Below, piece by piece: positions 5,813 through 14,753 of a stretch of DNA of 64,000 nucleotides (its first letter is position 1; each line of letters starts with the position of its first letter). A model generated the notes under the pieces. That model saw only the letters and a list, made by a program, of their open reading frames with translations. It ran no database searches and was not told the origin of the DNA. A program made the position numbers and the translations under genes. The DNA comes from UBA1858 sp965227695 (lineage in GTDB: Bacteria > Pseudomonadota > Gammaproteobacteria > UBA4575). The DNA lies in assembly GCA_965227695.1 (NCBI GenBank), contig OZ245760.1, positions 2,170,001 through 2,234,000 on the forward strand, written 5' to 3'.

Positions 5813-6349
5813 ATGAAACATACCCTTCTTTGCAAGAGCCACAAAAAAGAAATTGCTGCACTGTTTTTATCTGTTTTCACCGCGTCCGAGGGGGAAAGCG
5901 AAGGAACACTAATCTGCAACCTTGCCTCGAATTTATCAGAGCACATCGATAACAAAGATATATTCTGTTTTGGCACGTATTTGCAGGAATCCCTGATCGC
6001 AGCAATATTCTTCACCCGCCTCGATTTTAAAGAACCTGTTTGTGTATACATGCTTGCACCGGTTGCCGTCAGCACCTCGCACCAGGGCAAAGGGATCGGC
6101 CAGTCATTAATTAATCACGGTCTTGAACAAATGAAGCAATTTTCTGTGGCGGTTGTGGTCACCTATGGAGACCCGGCCTTCTACAAAAAAACAGGTTTTC
6201 GGCCTTTGCCTGAGAATATTCTTCAGGCGCCATTGAAACTATCAATGCCGCAGGGCTGGCTTGGCCTGTCATTAACCGGGCAACCCATACCAACTATCCG
6301 TCAGCGTCCAACCTGTGTAAAACAATTTAATGACCCGGCATATTGGTAA
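5813..6349 (+). CDS. GNAT-family N-acetyltransferase
   Basis: Acetyl-CoA-dependent acetyltransferase resembling the YhbS type. The acetyl-CoA binding signature is in VSTSHQGKGIGQSLINHGL (Q-x-x-G-x-G/A pattern, about residues 90-105), followed by a YGDPAFYKKTGF motif typical of the family where the substrate pocket closes. At 178 residues it has the normal length. It is 12 bases after the MarR gene and probably cotranscribed. The substrate cannot be inferred. Confidence 0.85.
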   Translation: MKHTLLCKSHKKEIAALFLSVFTASEGESEGTLICNLASNLSEHIDNKDIFCFGTYLQESLIAAIFFTRLDFKEPVCVYMLAPVAVSTSHQGKGIGQSLINHGLEQMKQFSVAVVVTYGDPAFYKKTGFRPLPENILQAPLKLSMPQGWLGLSLTGQPIPTIRQRPTCVKQFNDPAYW

Positions 6350-6439
6350 ATACCTCAGCAATGCCGCGAGCCACGCTGGATAATCGTACTTCCAGGTATC
6401 ATAGATAATCATCGGACATAGTATTAAAGTGTTAGCAAC

Positions 6440-7060
6440 ATGAATATCTTTGAATCTTTGTCACTGTTTGGAATGATGGTTGTCCTCGCCGCAGTACCCA
6501 GCACCAGTGTCGCTCTTGTTGTAACCCGCTCTGCAACGCTTGGCATTGCAAATGGACTTGCCGTGTCGGCAGGCATTGTTATGGGCGACCTGATTTTTAT
6601 CGCACTGGCGTTAGTGGGGATGGCAGCCATCGCCGAAACATTGGGCAGCTTTTTTTTGATGGTTAAGATGTTGGCCGGGTTGTATCTGTTGTGGCTGGGA
6701 TTTTCACTGATGATTTCCAGACGTTCGATGAGTCTTTCATTAAACGAACATCGCAGCACAGGCAATCTCATTAACAGCTTTATTGCCGGGTTTGCACTCA
6801 CTCTTGGCGACATAAAAGCCATTGTTTTCTATGCCAGCCTGTTCCCGGTCTTTGTTGATTTATCGGCAATCACATTCACAGAAACAGTCGCGATTATATT
6901 AATCACAATACTCAGTGTTGGCGGCGTTAAAAGTGCCTACGCGATGTTAGCCACCAAGGTGGCGACTAATACAAAAAGCATCTGGATAAAGAATATTACA
7001 AGAAAGACAGCCGGTGTCCTGATGATTTGTGCAGGTGGCTACCTGATTGCGAACACCTGA
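6440..7060 (+). CDS. LysE/RhtB-family amino-acid exporter
   Basis: Inner-membrane exporter with about six hydrophobic segments over 206 residues. The N-terminal pattern (VPSTSVALVVTRSATLGIANGLAVSAGIVMGD, broken across helices 1 and 2) matches the LysE/RhtB family, where a Gly- and Pro-rich first loop precedes helix 2. Such proteins export amino acids or small metabolites using the proton gradient. The substrate is not predictable. It stands alone on the plus strand with a spacing of about 90 bases from the GNAT gene. Confidence 0.85.
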   Translation: MNIFESLSLFGMMVVLAAVPSTSVALVVTRSATLGIANGLAVSAGIVMGDLIFIALALVGMAAIAETLGSFFLMVKMLAGLYLLWLGFSLMISRRSMSLSLNEHRSTGNLINSFIAGFALTLGDIKAIVFYASLFPVFVDLSAITFTETVAIILITILSVGGVKSAYAMLATKVATNTKSIWIKNITRKTAGVLMICAGGYLIANT

Positions 7061-7313
7061 CAGCGCGGCCGCTGATAGAATTCAGATTGTGTACACAGAC
7101 TAAAATATTTTAAGTCGCGACCCTGAACAGGCCAAAAGCCATATTCATTGATAAAACCAGAAACATTTGAACCCAGGCACTCGTGCTTGCTAGCAAGATA
7201 TTGCTAAAAAACTCCCTGCTTTGACAAGGGCATGCTAATCTTGTGCATCATCCGCGGCGTCGATGCCTTTATATTCTGTATGCTCACTGCACATTACTTT
7301 TCAGGACACTTGA

Positions 7314-7988
7314 TTGGTCACATTCATTAATCACCCCATTACCAACGGCGGAGATACTGTCGATGAGACATTGTTTGGTCTGATCGCCCGCGATATCGAA
7401 AACAAAGGCTATAGTATTCGCCCAGGTGCCATTCCAGTCGACATCGCCAGCGCATTGATGGCTCACCAGCAGAATCTGGGCGCAAATCACTACCGGGATG
7501 CCGGCATTGGTCGTGGTGAAGACCATCTTAAAAATGAATTTGTGCGCACCGATGAAATCTGCTGGATTACCGGCGCGTCGGCCCCCGGAAAACAATGGCT
7601 GGACTGGTGTACACATCTGCAACATTTTTTAAACCGGCGTCTGTTTTTAGGGTTGTTTTCCTTTGAAAGCCATTTTGCCCATTACGCCCCCGGTGATTAT
7701 TACAAGAGACATTACGACGCTTTCAAAGGCGAGGCCAACCGGGTGTTGTCAATTGTCACCTATCTTAATCCGGGCTGGACTATACAGCACGGCGGCGAAC
7801 TCGTGTTATATCAGCATGAGCATGACCTGCAAGGCATCAAAATTATACCTTTGTTTGGTACGCTCGTTGTTTTCCTCAGCGAACACTTTCCACATGAAGT
7901 GCTGCCTGCAAGCCGTGACCGGTATTCTATTGCAGGCTGGTACCGGGTAAATACTTCCATCAACCATAAAGTCGACCCACCCCGGTAA
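7314..7988 (+). CDS. 2-oxoglutarate/Fe(II)-dependent oxygenase (PKHD type)
   Basis: The C-terminal half carries the Fe(II) triad His133-x-Asp135 (HYDAF) and His194 (FPHEVLP), with Arg203 in RYSIAGWYR in the position that binds 2-oxoglutarate. This fits the prolyl-4-hydroxylase/PKHD group, which hydroxylates protein or small-molecule substrates using O2. The first 100 residues are less typical. The start is TTG 7314 with AGGA (7303-7306) seven bases upstream; no ATG in frame comes before the conserved region. It is a single gene, and the substrate is unknown. Confidence 0.85.
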   Translation: MVTFINHPITNGGDTVDETLFGLIARDIENKGYSIRPGAIPVDIASALMAHQQNLGANHYRDAGIGRGEDHLKNEFVRTDEICWITGASAPGKQWLDWCTHLQHFLNRRLFLGLFSFESHFAHYAPGDYYKRHYDAFKGEANRVLSIVTYLNPGWTIQHGGELVLYQHEHDLQGIKIIPLFGTLVVFLSEHFPHEVLPASRDRYSIAGWYRVNTSINHKVDPPR

Positions 7989-8118
7989 AATAATATTGTA
8001 TACGATGGGCCAGCCCCCGGAGATACTGCCCTCGTATCATCAAGCTGTCATTATGAACCTGTCTTTGAGTGCATTATTGGCAGAGACTGTTAATGTTTTA
8101 TCATGTAATGCATAGCCA

Positions 8119-8394
8119 ATGAACTGGAAACTTCAGATAACGTGCACACTATATTACTTACTGATAATTTCAGCCTGTATGTTGCTGATTCCACAAACTG
8201 CGCCCCTGTTCGGAATGGGCCTGATTCCAGCCCCAATGACACTGACAGGCACAGTTTTTATTCCTGCAATCGCACTGATTGCCATCAGCGTGCAGGTATA
8301 TAAACAGGCAGATAAACACCGATTGATCAATACCGTGTCGTTTTTGGTAGCTGCTGTGTTGCTTTGGATAGGTATGTTGCTTGTGTTAACGTAA
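8119..8394 (+). CDS. Small hydrophobic membrane protein, 91 aa
   Basis: Three hydrophobic segments (about residues 8-26, 41-57 and 72-90) separated by a short KQADKHR basic loop. I do not recognise the family. No catalytic residue pattern or metal ligand is visible. It stands between the oxygenase and the macrodomain gene on the same strand, with gaps above 100 bases on both sides, so cotranscription is uncertain. Confidence 0.65.
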   Translation: MNWKLQITCTLYYLLIISACMLLIPQTAPLFGMGLIPAPMTLTGTVFIPAIALIAISVQVYKQADKHRLINTVSFLVAAVLLWIGMLLVLT

Positions 8395-8510
8395 CGCGTG
8401 CCAACCTGGTGATGTGTGCTTGATGAGCAGTTGATTTGCCTCACCAGGCTTGTATGGACCATGTGAATCACACATCATGACTTTGACTTTCAAAATATAG
8501 TTTTTTGATC

Positions 8511-9065
8511 ATGTCAGTGAAGTTAATACAGGGTGATATTGTCACCGCGAACGTCGATGCCATCGTTAATGCCGCCAACCCCATCATGCTTGGCGGCGGT
8601 GGTGTGGATGGTGCCATTCACCGGGCCGCAGGTCCCGCTCTGCTACAGGCATGCCTGGCGGTTAAAGCGGTCAACGGAATACGCTGTCCCACTGGCGAGG
8701 CACGTATTACCCGGGCAGGTAATCTACCCTGCCGTCACGTGATACATACTGTCGGGCCAGTTTACCATAGTGACAGTCACCCGGCCGCGGGGTTGACCAG
8801 TGCATACCTGAATACGCTATCACTGGCTGTTAAATTTGAGTGTGCGAGCATTGCTTTTCCGGCGATTTCATGCGGTGTCTATGGCTATCCTCCTCAGGAA
8901 GCGGCGCGGATTGCCTTTCACAGTTGCCTGCATCCGCATTACAGGCATCTTGATATTCAATTTTACTTATTTGACACTGACGTATTTAATGCGTGGTCGC
9001 AGATATCCCGGCAAATACCGGAAATTCACCACCATGAGGCCCCTGACGACCGGCCCTGGGGATAA
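8511..9065 (+). CDS. Macrodomain protein, O-acetyl-ADP-ribose deacetylase-like
   Basis: Macrodomain of the YmdB/MacroD type, which binds ADP-ribose and removes it from proteins or hydrolyses O-acetyl-ADP-ribose. Key features: GDI (8-10), NAAN (20-23), GGGGVDGAIH with Asp33 near the catalytic site, HTVGPVY, and the C-terminal AFPAISCGVYGYP loop. ATG 8511 is used; TTG 8505 would add only two residues. The last 15 residues (HHHEAPDDRPWG and neighbours) are His-rich and not typical. It is a monocistronic gene. Confidence 0.92.
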   Translation: MSVKLIQGDIVTANVDAIVNAANPIMLGGGGVDGAIHRAAGPALLQACLAVKAVNGIRCPTGEARITRAGNLPCRHVIHTVGPVYHSDSHPAAGLTSAYLNTLSLAVKFECASIAFPAISCGVYGYPPQEAARIAFHSCLHPHYRHLDIQFYLFDTDVFNAWSQISRQIPEIHHHEAPDDRPWG

Positions 9066-9114
9066 TTAACTGATAACGATATGAATATTTCATATTCTTC
9101 AGTTAAACTACGCG

Positions 9115-9148
9115 TTCAGCAACGACAGGGGTGTCCTGGTTGGCTGAA
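9115..9148 (+). promoter_or_regulatory. Hairpin in the leader of the cold-shock gene
   Basis: TTCAGC...CAGG on the left and CCTG...CTGAA on the right form an imperfect stem of about 12 pairs ending 34 bases before the cold-shock start codon. Cold-shock mRNAs often have structured leaders that refold at low temperature, so this may be such an element. It has not been folded here. Confidence 0.35.
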
Positions 9149-9182
9149 GTTTTAGATATTCACAATGAAGGAATGGTAAAAA

Positions 9183-9389
9183 ATGAGTAAAGGCACAGTT
9201 AAATGGTTTAGTGCAAAAAAAGGGTTTGGCTTCATCACACCTGAGGATGGCGGCAAGGACCTTTTTGTACATTTTTCTGAAATCCAGAATGACGGCGGAT
9301 TTGCCACCTTAAAAGATGGTCAGGAAGTGGAATTTGAAGTTGGCGAGACCGATAAAGGACCGTGTGCAAACAAGGTCGTCGCAGTTTAG
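9183..9389 (+). CDS. Cold-shock domain protein (CspA family)
   Basis: Single-stranded nucleic-acid binding protein of 68 residues. RNP1 is KGFGFI (13-18) and RNP2 is LFVHF (27-31), the two aromatic surfaces of the cold-shock domain. It acts as an RNA chaperone; whether it is cold-induced cannot be told from the protein. The leader holds a hairpin and the ribosome site GAAGGAATGG. A hairpin follows the stop codon. Confidence 0.96.
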   Translation: MSKGTVKWFSAKKGFGFITPEDGGKDLFVHFSEIQNDGGFATLKDGQEVEFEVGETDKGPCANKVVAV

Positions 9390-9407
9390 CCAATTTTTCA
9401 AATGTGT

Positions 9408-9443
9408 TTAAGTGGCTAAGCCATTAATGCTTACGCCACTTAA
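9408..9443. terminator. Hairpin between converging csp and thioesterase genes
   Basis: TTAAGTGGCTAAGC (9408-9421) pairs with GCTTACGCCACTTAA (9429-9443), leaving one bulged base and a seven-base loop. There is no long T-run on either side, so termination may be weak or two-way. Confidence 0.55.
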
Positions 9444-9477
9444 CCAGCATCAATTCGATATTATATTCAGAAGCCAG

Positions 9478-9975
9478 TTAGTCTGAATCCAGCCCGACAT
9501 GCAGCTGCATGTTTCTCTCCTGCATTTCTTTGCGCATCTTGCAGCGCATCTTGCCTGCCTGGAATAATTTCTCTTCGATATCGGTTTCCAGTTTCAGCCG
9601 CGGGACTTCCTGTGGTTTACCACTCTCATCGACAGATACCATTGTGAAATAACACGAAAGTGCGTGGTATTTTTTCTTTTCATAAATTTTTTCGCCCTCG
9701 ACTTTTATACCAATTTCCATGGAACTGCGACCAACATAGTTAACGTGACACTTAAATGTAGCCAAATCACCTACCATTATTGGGTTTTTAAAAATGACAT
9801 TATCGAGTGCCGCAGTCACTACATAGGTTTGACAATATCGGGACGCACACGAGAATGCCGCTTCATCGAGCAGTTTGAGTATATGGCCGCCATGTACCTT
9901 GCCGGAAAAGTTTGCCATTTCCGGTGTCATTAAGCGTGTCATAAACAGCTTTTTGTGTTGCTTGAGCGTATCCAC
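9478..9975 (-). CDS. Acyl-CoA thioesterase, hotdog fold (YciA-like)
   Basis: Hydrolyses acyl-CoA thioesters to free acid and CoA. The hotdog core carries the signature KVHGGHILKLLDEAAF, with His28, His31 and Asp37; the Asp on the hotdog helix is the usual catalytic residue of this family. The C-terminal 30 residues are Met/Arg/Lys-rich and extended. At 165 residues it is slightly longer than YciA. It is transcribed alone, converging on the cold-shock gene. Confidence 0.9.
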   Translation of the reverse strand: MDTLKQHKKLFMTRLMTPEMANFSGKVHGGHILKLLDEAAFSCASRYCQTYVVTAALDNVIFKNPIMVGDLATFKCHVNYVGRSSMEIGIKVEGEKIYEKKKYHALSCYFTMVSVDESGKPQEVPRLKLETDIEEKLFQAGKMRCKMRKEMQERNMQLHVGLDSD

Positions 9976-10269
9976 CGCACGTTCTCCTTGAGTCGACTGA
10001 TAATGGCACCGGACAGTCCAGGCAGCCGGGCATTCATCATTAAACCCATTACATTCAATAGGTTATAATAAAAAATTAGTATTATAGGCTACCGGTTGTG
10101 TGACTGACAAACGGCCACGTTGTTATATTATTGCGTTTTGAGCGGTCAGATTGTGTGTTTTACAACAAAATAGAGACCTAAATACGCTATTTACTTAAAC
10201 TTTTGTATACAATAAATTGAAACTTTAACAAATACCGAATTTTCTACATTATCATCAGTCAAAATCATC

Positions 10270-12342
10270 GTGTTTAAATACTTCCTGACCAGTCTCACTG
10301 CCCTTGCACTGTTGCTTGTATCACTTGGCAGCAGCGGCTTTGAAAATCCTACGCTGTCACCGTCGGTCGATCACCTGCGTGCCACAAAAATTATCACTGA
10401 CTTTTTGGGCCGTTATCATTACCGAAAAATTGAGCTGGACGATGCATTTTCAGAAACCATTTATCACAATTTTCTTGAGACGCTTGACCCCACCAAAAGC
10501 TATTTCCTGGCGACAGATATTGCCAGCTTTGACAAATATAAGTTCACGCTCGATGATGCACTGCGCGCCAATAATTTACTACCCGCTTATTCAATATTCG
10601 CCACCTACCAAAAGCGTGTCAATGAGCGCATAGAGCATGCTTTATTAATGATCGACCAGAATTTTGATTTCGATATCGACGAAAGCTTCAGTGTCGAAAG
10701 AGAAAATGCATCCTGGCCATATACCATCGAACAACAAAATGACTTATGGCGCAAGCGTATTAAAAACGATGTTCTGTCCCTGCTACTGGCAAATAAAAAG
10801 AAGGATGAAATTAAAAATACGCTGGAAAAGCGTTACAGCAATGTACTAAAAAGAACCAACCAGTTGGATGAAAATGATATTTTTCAGCTGTACATCAATG
10901 CTTATGCCACCGCGATCGACCCGCACACCAGCTACCTGTCGCCACGTTCGTTTGATAATTTCGAAATACGTATGAGTCTGTCCCTGGAGGGCATTGGCGC
11001 ATTACTTCGCTCCGATGGAGATCATACTGTTGTGGAACGGATTATTCCCGGTGGACCGGCTGACCTTGGAGATCTGCTTCACGCTAAAGACAAAATTATT
11101 GGTATCTCCCAACAAGACGAAAAAGAATTTACCGATGTGGTCGGCTGGCGACTTGAAGATGTCGTAGACCTGATCCGTGGCCCCAAAGACACCATTGTGA
11201 AACTTCAGATATTGCCAGGAGACAAGGGTGACGGAGCGGCGGTGGAAGAAATTTCCATTACGCGCAACAAAATCAAGTTGGAAGAACAGGCCGCCACCAG
11301 CGATATTATCGAAGTACCCCAAAAAAACACGAGCCAAAAAGTTGGTGTCATTACCGTACCGACCTTCTATCTCGACTTCAATGCATTTCAAAGCGGCGAT
11401 GTGGACTACCGCAGTACTACCCGTGATGTACATAAACTGCTGATCGAACTGACCGATAAAAATATTGATGCGCTGGTACTTGACTTGCGCTCCAATGGTG
11501 GTGGTTCATTAATAGAAGCCACCCAGCTGGCCGGGCTATTCATTGATAAAGGCCCCATCGTGCAAGTGCGTGATTCCAGTGGTCACATTGAAATCCATAA
11601 AGACAAAAATGAAGATATCTCTTACCAGGGTCCGATGGTGGTTCTGGTAGATCGTTTCAGCGCTTCTGCCTCTGAAATTGTTGCCAGTGCCTTACAGGAC
11701 TACGGACGTGCGGTCATTGTGGGTGAAACCACTTTTGGTAAAGGCTCCGTGCAACAGCTCGTTGATTTAAATCGCTTTGGGCGCAAAAGCGACGTTAAAC
11801 TCGGCCAGCTGAAAGCCACAATAGCGCAGTACTACCGAATCAATGGCGAGAGTACACAGCACCGTGGTGTCGAACCCGACATCCCGTTTGAGGCCGCCTA
11901 TGACAAATCAAAACAGGGCGAACGCGGCCTCGATAATGCTCTGCCGTGGACAAAAATCTCTCCTACCCAGTTTGACAACCGGCAAATATCCAGAAAGATA
12001 ATCGAAGAGCTGTCTGACAGACATTTTGAACGAACACGCGATGATGAAAAATACCAGACCCTGATCAAGCTGTATGACTTAAACGAAACATTACAGAATC
12101 AGACAGAGTTATCTTTGAATAAAGCCACTCGCGAGAAAAATTTTTCCCGCCTGGAAAAAGACCGCAAACAATTTGAACAACTGATCGGGCTAAATGAGCA
12201 AAGCGATGACGAGAGCGAGACTTTGAATGGGCAGTCACCAGATATTAGCAATGATATTTTGCTACTTGAAGCCGCACAGATCTCCGCAGACCTGAATCAT
12301 TTCTGGAACCAGGACGCACAAAGAATGATCGTACAGCAATAA
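10270..12342 (+). CDS. prc: Carboxy-terminal processing protease Prc/Tsp
   Basis: Periplasmic serine protease that cleaves proteins from their C-terminus; in related species it processes PBP3 and trims the lytic enzymes that cut peptidoglycan. Order: signal peptide (about 1-22), N-terminal domain, PDZ (about 235-330), S41 peptidase domain, then a C-terminal DUF3340-like part. The Ser-Lys dyad fits Ser466 (RFSASASEI) and Lys491 (TFGKGSVQ), 25 residues apart as in E. coli Tsp. The start is GTG 10270. At 690 residues it is full length. The 290-base leader shows no other gene. Confidence 0.95.
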   Translation: MFKYFLTSLTALALLLVSLGSSGFENPTLSPSVDHLRATKIITDFLGRYHYRKIELDDAFSETIYHNFLETLDPTKSYFLATDIASFDKYKFTLDDALRANNLLPAYSIFATYQKRVNERIEHALLMIDQNFDFDIDESFSVERENASWPYTIEQQNDLWRKRIKNDVLSLLLANKKKDEIKNTLEKRYSNVLKRTNQLDENDIFQLYINAYATAIDPHTSYLSPRSFDNFEIRMSLSLEGIGALLRSDGDHTVVERIIPGGPADLGDLLHAKDKIIGISQQDEKEFTDVVGWRLEDVVDLIRGPKDTIVKLQILPGDKGDGAAVEEISITRNKIKLEEQAATSDIIEVPQKNTSQKVGVITVPTFYLDFNAFQSGDVDYRSTTRDVHKLLIELTDKNIDALVLDLRSNGGGSLIEATQLAGLFIDKGPIVQVRDSSGHIEIHKDKNEDISYQGPMVVLVDRFSASASEIVASALQDYGRAVIVGETTFGKGSVQQLVDLNRFGRKSDVKLGQLKATIAQYYRINGESTQHRGVEPDIPFEAAYDKSKQGERGLDNALPWTKISPTQFDNRQISRKIIEELSDRHFERTRDDEKYQTLIKLYDLNETLQNQTELSLNKATREKNFSRLEKDRKQFEQLIGLNEQSDDESETLNGQSPDISNDILLLEAAQISADLNHFWNQDAQRMIVQQ

Positions 12343-12358
12343 TCACGTTCATTCCCTG

Positions 12359-13168
12359 TTATTGCTGCAGGACAGACAACAACATTTTCACGCCAAGCGC
12401 GACCAAAAATAACGCAAACACTTTTTTTAACACGGCAACAGGTAAACGGTGTGCCAGGCGTGCACCAAGTGGCGCCGTAAAGTAGCTCATCAACGAAATT
12501 AACACCACAGCCGGCAGATAAATAAAGCCAAACAAATAGTCATGCCTGTAAGTCGCGTTCCATCCATTTAGCAGATACCCCAGCGTCCCGGCAACGGCAA
12601 TTGGAAAGCCGATGGCTGCTGAAGTGCCAATTGCTTTTTTGATGTCAATATTGTGCCAGGCAAGATATGGCACTGTTAACGTCCCTCCGCCAATGGCGAC
12701 AACTGCCGACAATGCACCAATCCCGGCCCCAACCGACACCAACCCACCCGCGCCCGGAACGACACGCGAAGGTTTTGGTTGCACATTCAAAAACATCTGC
12801 GTGGCGACATATGCCATAAACACGACAAAGAAGATTGCCAGATGCTGTGATGATGTGTGTGCAACAATATAAGTCGCGAAGAACGCGCCCAGCAGAACGC
12901 CGGGCACCATTAATTTCACAACTGGCCATACAACACCCTGGTGTTGCTGATGCGCATAAAGGCTTGACGCCGAGGTGACGATAATCGATGCCATTGATGT
13001 GCCCAGTGCCAAATGGACAACATAGTCCACGGGGACATTTTTATACAAAAAAAATGCGGTTAGTGCCGGCACCATAATGGCGCCGCCACCAATCCCTAGC
13101 AAACCGGCAAAAAATCCAACGACCAGCCCAAGCGTTAAAAAGATAATAACGGTATCAAACGCCAGCAC
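12359..13168 (-). CDS. TauE/SafE-family anion permease
   Basis: About eight membrane segments in 269 residues. The Gly-rich opening (GLVVGFFAGLLGIGGGAIMVP) and the second repeat (GIGALSAVVAIGGGTLTVP) are the twin signatures of TauE/SafE permeases, which export sulfite, sulfoacetate or related organic anions. Given the ATP sulfurylase elsewhere in the window, sulfite export is possible but not shown. It is three bases downstream of the TraB-like gene and probably cotranscribed with it. Confidence 0.88.
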   Translation of the reverse strand: MLAFDTVIIFLTLGLVVGFFAGLLGIGGGAIMVPALTAFFLYKNVPVDYVVHLALGTSMASIIVTSASSLYAHQQHQGVVWPVVKLMVPGVLLGAFFATYIVAHTSSQHLAIFFVVFMAYVATQMFLNVQPKPSRVVPGAGGLVSVGAGIGALSAVVAIGGGTLTVPYLAWHNIDIKKAIGTSAAIGFPIAVAGTLGYLLNGWNATYRHDYLFGFIYLPAVVLISLMSYFTAPLGARLAHRLPVAVLKKVFALFLVALGVKMLLSVLQQ

Positions 13169-13171
13169 TAT

Positions 13172-14374
13172 TTAGTCAACAAGGGCATCAAAGATCTGAA
13201 AACCGGCGATGTATGTACCAAACACCGAGCCTAATGTACTCAAAAGGAATACCAGAATTAGCCGTGCGACACGGTTCGAGCGCCAGCCTGAAAACTTTGT
13301 GGTGTCCGCACGAACATTTTCAAAATCTTTAATCGTTGGCTTGCGCAGGTACAATTCAACGGCGGAAGTCACCACGCCTGCACCGATAGTGGGGTTCAGC
13401 GACGTTAAAGGAGCAGCAAGAAAAGCGGTGACGACAGTAAGTATGTGTGCTCCGGCAATTGCCGCACCAAGAGCGGACAAGCCACCATTAATGAGCACCC
13501 AGTTCATCACCAGGCTCCAGCCAAGATCACTACTCTTGCTAAAACCAATGGCAAAACCAGAGAGAATTAATGCAACGATTACCCACGGAATATACTTTCC
13601 AAAGCTCGAACCTTTGGGAATATGTGTGAGTTGCTCCAGCGTTTCCTGCGCTTGTTGACTGCCCTGAGCAAGTTCCTGTTTGATTCCGGCCAGGTGACCG
13701 GCGCCGACAATGGCAAGCACATTGCCATTGTCATTGTTATTGGCCAGCAACCCGAGTTTTGCAGACATATATTGATCACGTTCGGCAATCAGAGGGCTAA
13801 AAAGATCGTAGGCAGAATTTGCAAACTGGGAGAAAGTACTTTCCAGCATATCCCCTGTTTTAAGTTTTTCTATTTCTTCTTCAGTGACTTTTTCATTTGT
13901 TAATACGCTTGCGATCAGGCCTGAAATGACATAAAGCTTACGCCACCATGGAATGTTACGGTAAAGACGTTTGAGAGTGATGCCCACATCCCGGTCAATT
14001 AACTCGAGCTTTAAATTTTTCTCATCGGCAAGTTGTATTGCCACGCGCATCTCTTCGCCCGGTTGCACATCAAACTGCTCGGCAAGGCGCTGTTGGTATG
14101 CTCCCAGGGCGAGACTCGCTGCCACCATGCTGGCTTTTTTTGTTTTGATCACTTCAAAAAGATCCATCTGGGCAAGAGAGTCAGGATTGATAATGGAGTG
14201 ATACCGGCTATCACACAGCTCTATCGCGATTGTGTCAAACTGATTGGTTTCGATGAGTTTACGCACGGCGTCGGCACTGGCTTTGGAGACATGGGCCGTG
14301 CCTAAAATAGTAATTTTGGTTTGATTTAACTGAACCTCTTCCAAAGGCTGAGATTCAAAAGATGATTCACTCAT
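13172..14374 (-). CDS. TraB/PrgY-family membrane protein
   Basis: The N-terminal TraB domain (about residues 15-240) contains the GTAHVSKASADAV and IELCDSRY motifs and the LAIVGAGHLAGI motif of the TraB/TIKI/GumN superfamily, whose members include pheromone shutdown proteins and metalloproteases. The C-terminal 140 residues hold about four hydrophobic segments. The physiological role in this kind of bacterium is not known to me. It is cotranscribed with the MazG-like gene upstream and the TauE-type permease downstream. Confidence 0.85.
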   Translation of the reverse strand: MSESSFESQPLEEVQLNQTKITILGTAHVSKASADAVRKLIETNQFDTIAIELCDSRYHSIINPDSLAQMDLFEVIKTKKASMVAASLALGAYQQRLAEQFDVQPGEEMRVAIQLADEKNLKLELIDRDVGITLKRLYRNIPWWRKLYVISGLIASVLTNEKVTEEEIEKLKTGDMLESTFSQFANSAYDLFSPLIAERDQYMSAKLGLLANNNDNGNVLAIVGAGHLAGIKQELAQGSQQAQETLEQLTHIPKGSSFGKYIPWVIVALILSGFAIGFSKSSDLGWSLVMNWVLINGGLSALGAAIAGAHILTVVTAFLAAPLTSLNPTIGAGVVTSAVELYLRKPTIKDFENVRADTTKFSGWRSNRVARLILVFLLSTLGSVFGTYIAGFQIFDALVD

Positions 14375-14389
14375 AGGATATTTATATGG

Positions 14390-14749
14390 TTAATATTCTG
14401 AATACTTTTTTGCACTGCCCTTTACTTTCTCAGCCGGATACCTTTGTTCATTGATTGCCATTTTCTCTCTGGTGACTTTGACTAAATCAATATCAAGCTG
14501 ATCACATATTCTAAGCAGATAAATAAAAATATCGGCCACTTCATAGCTCACCAGCTGATGTCTCGCCTCACCCAATGCGTAGCTTGCCTGTCCGTTCATC
14601 CAGAGGAAATGTTCAAGTAATTCCGCCGCTTCGACGGATAGTGCCATAGAAAGGTTTTTTGGGCTATGAAATTGCTCCCAATCACGTGCTTGTGCAAACT
14701 GCCTCAGTTCCTGCATCAGTTGCGCGATATCGCTCTGTTGATCTGTCAT
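14390..14749 (-). CDS. MazG-like nucleotide pyrophosphohydrolase
   Basis: House-cleaning enzyme that removes pyrophosphate from non-standard or excess nucleoside triphosphates. The family signature is present: SVEAAELLEHFLW (the ExxE pair binding Mg) and YEVADIFIYLLRICDQL (ExxD). At 119 residues it matches the RS21-C6/dCTPase-type single-domain members. It sits between yihY (four bases upstream) and the TraB-like gene on one strand, so a joint transcript is likely. Exact substrate unknown. Confidence 0.87.
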   Translation of the reverse strand: MTDQQSDIAQLMQELRQFAQARDWEQFHSPKNLSMALSVEAAELLEHFLWMNGQASYALGEARHQLVSYEVADIFIYLLRICDQLDIDLVKVTREKMAINEQRYPAEKVKGSAKKYSEY

Positions 14750-14753
14750 TGTT

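Noticed and set aside
5971..5984. TGGCACGTATTTGC as a sigma-54 promoter
   Set aside because: The spacing is one base short and the sequence lies inside the GNAT coding region.
11002..11433. Open frame of 143 codons on the minus strand inside prc
   Set aside because: It is a shadow of the prc coding frame and has no family resemblance.
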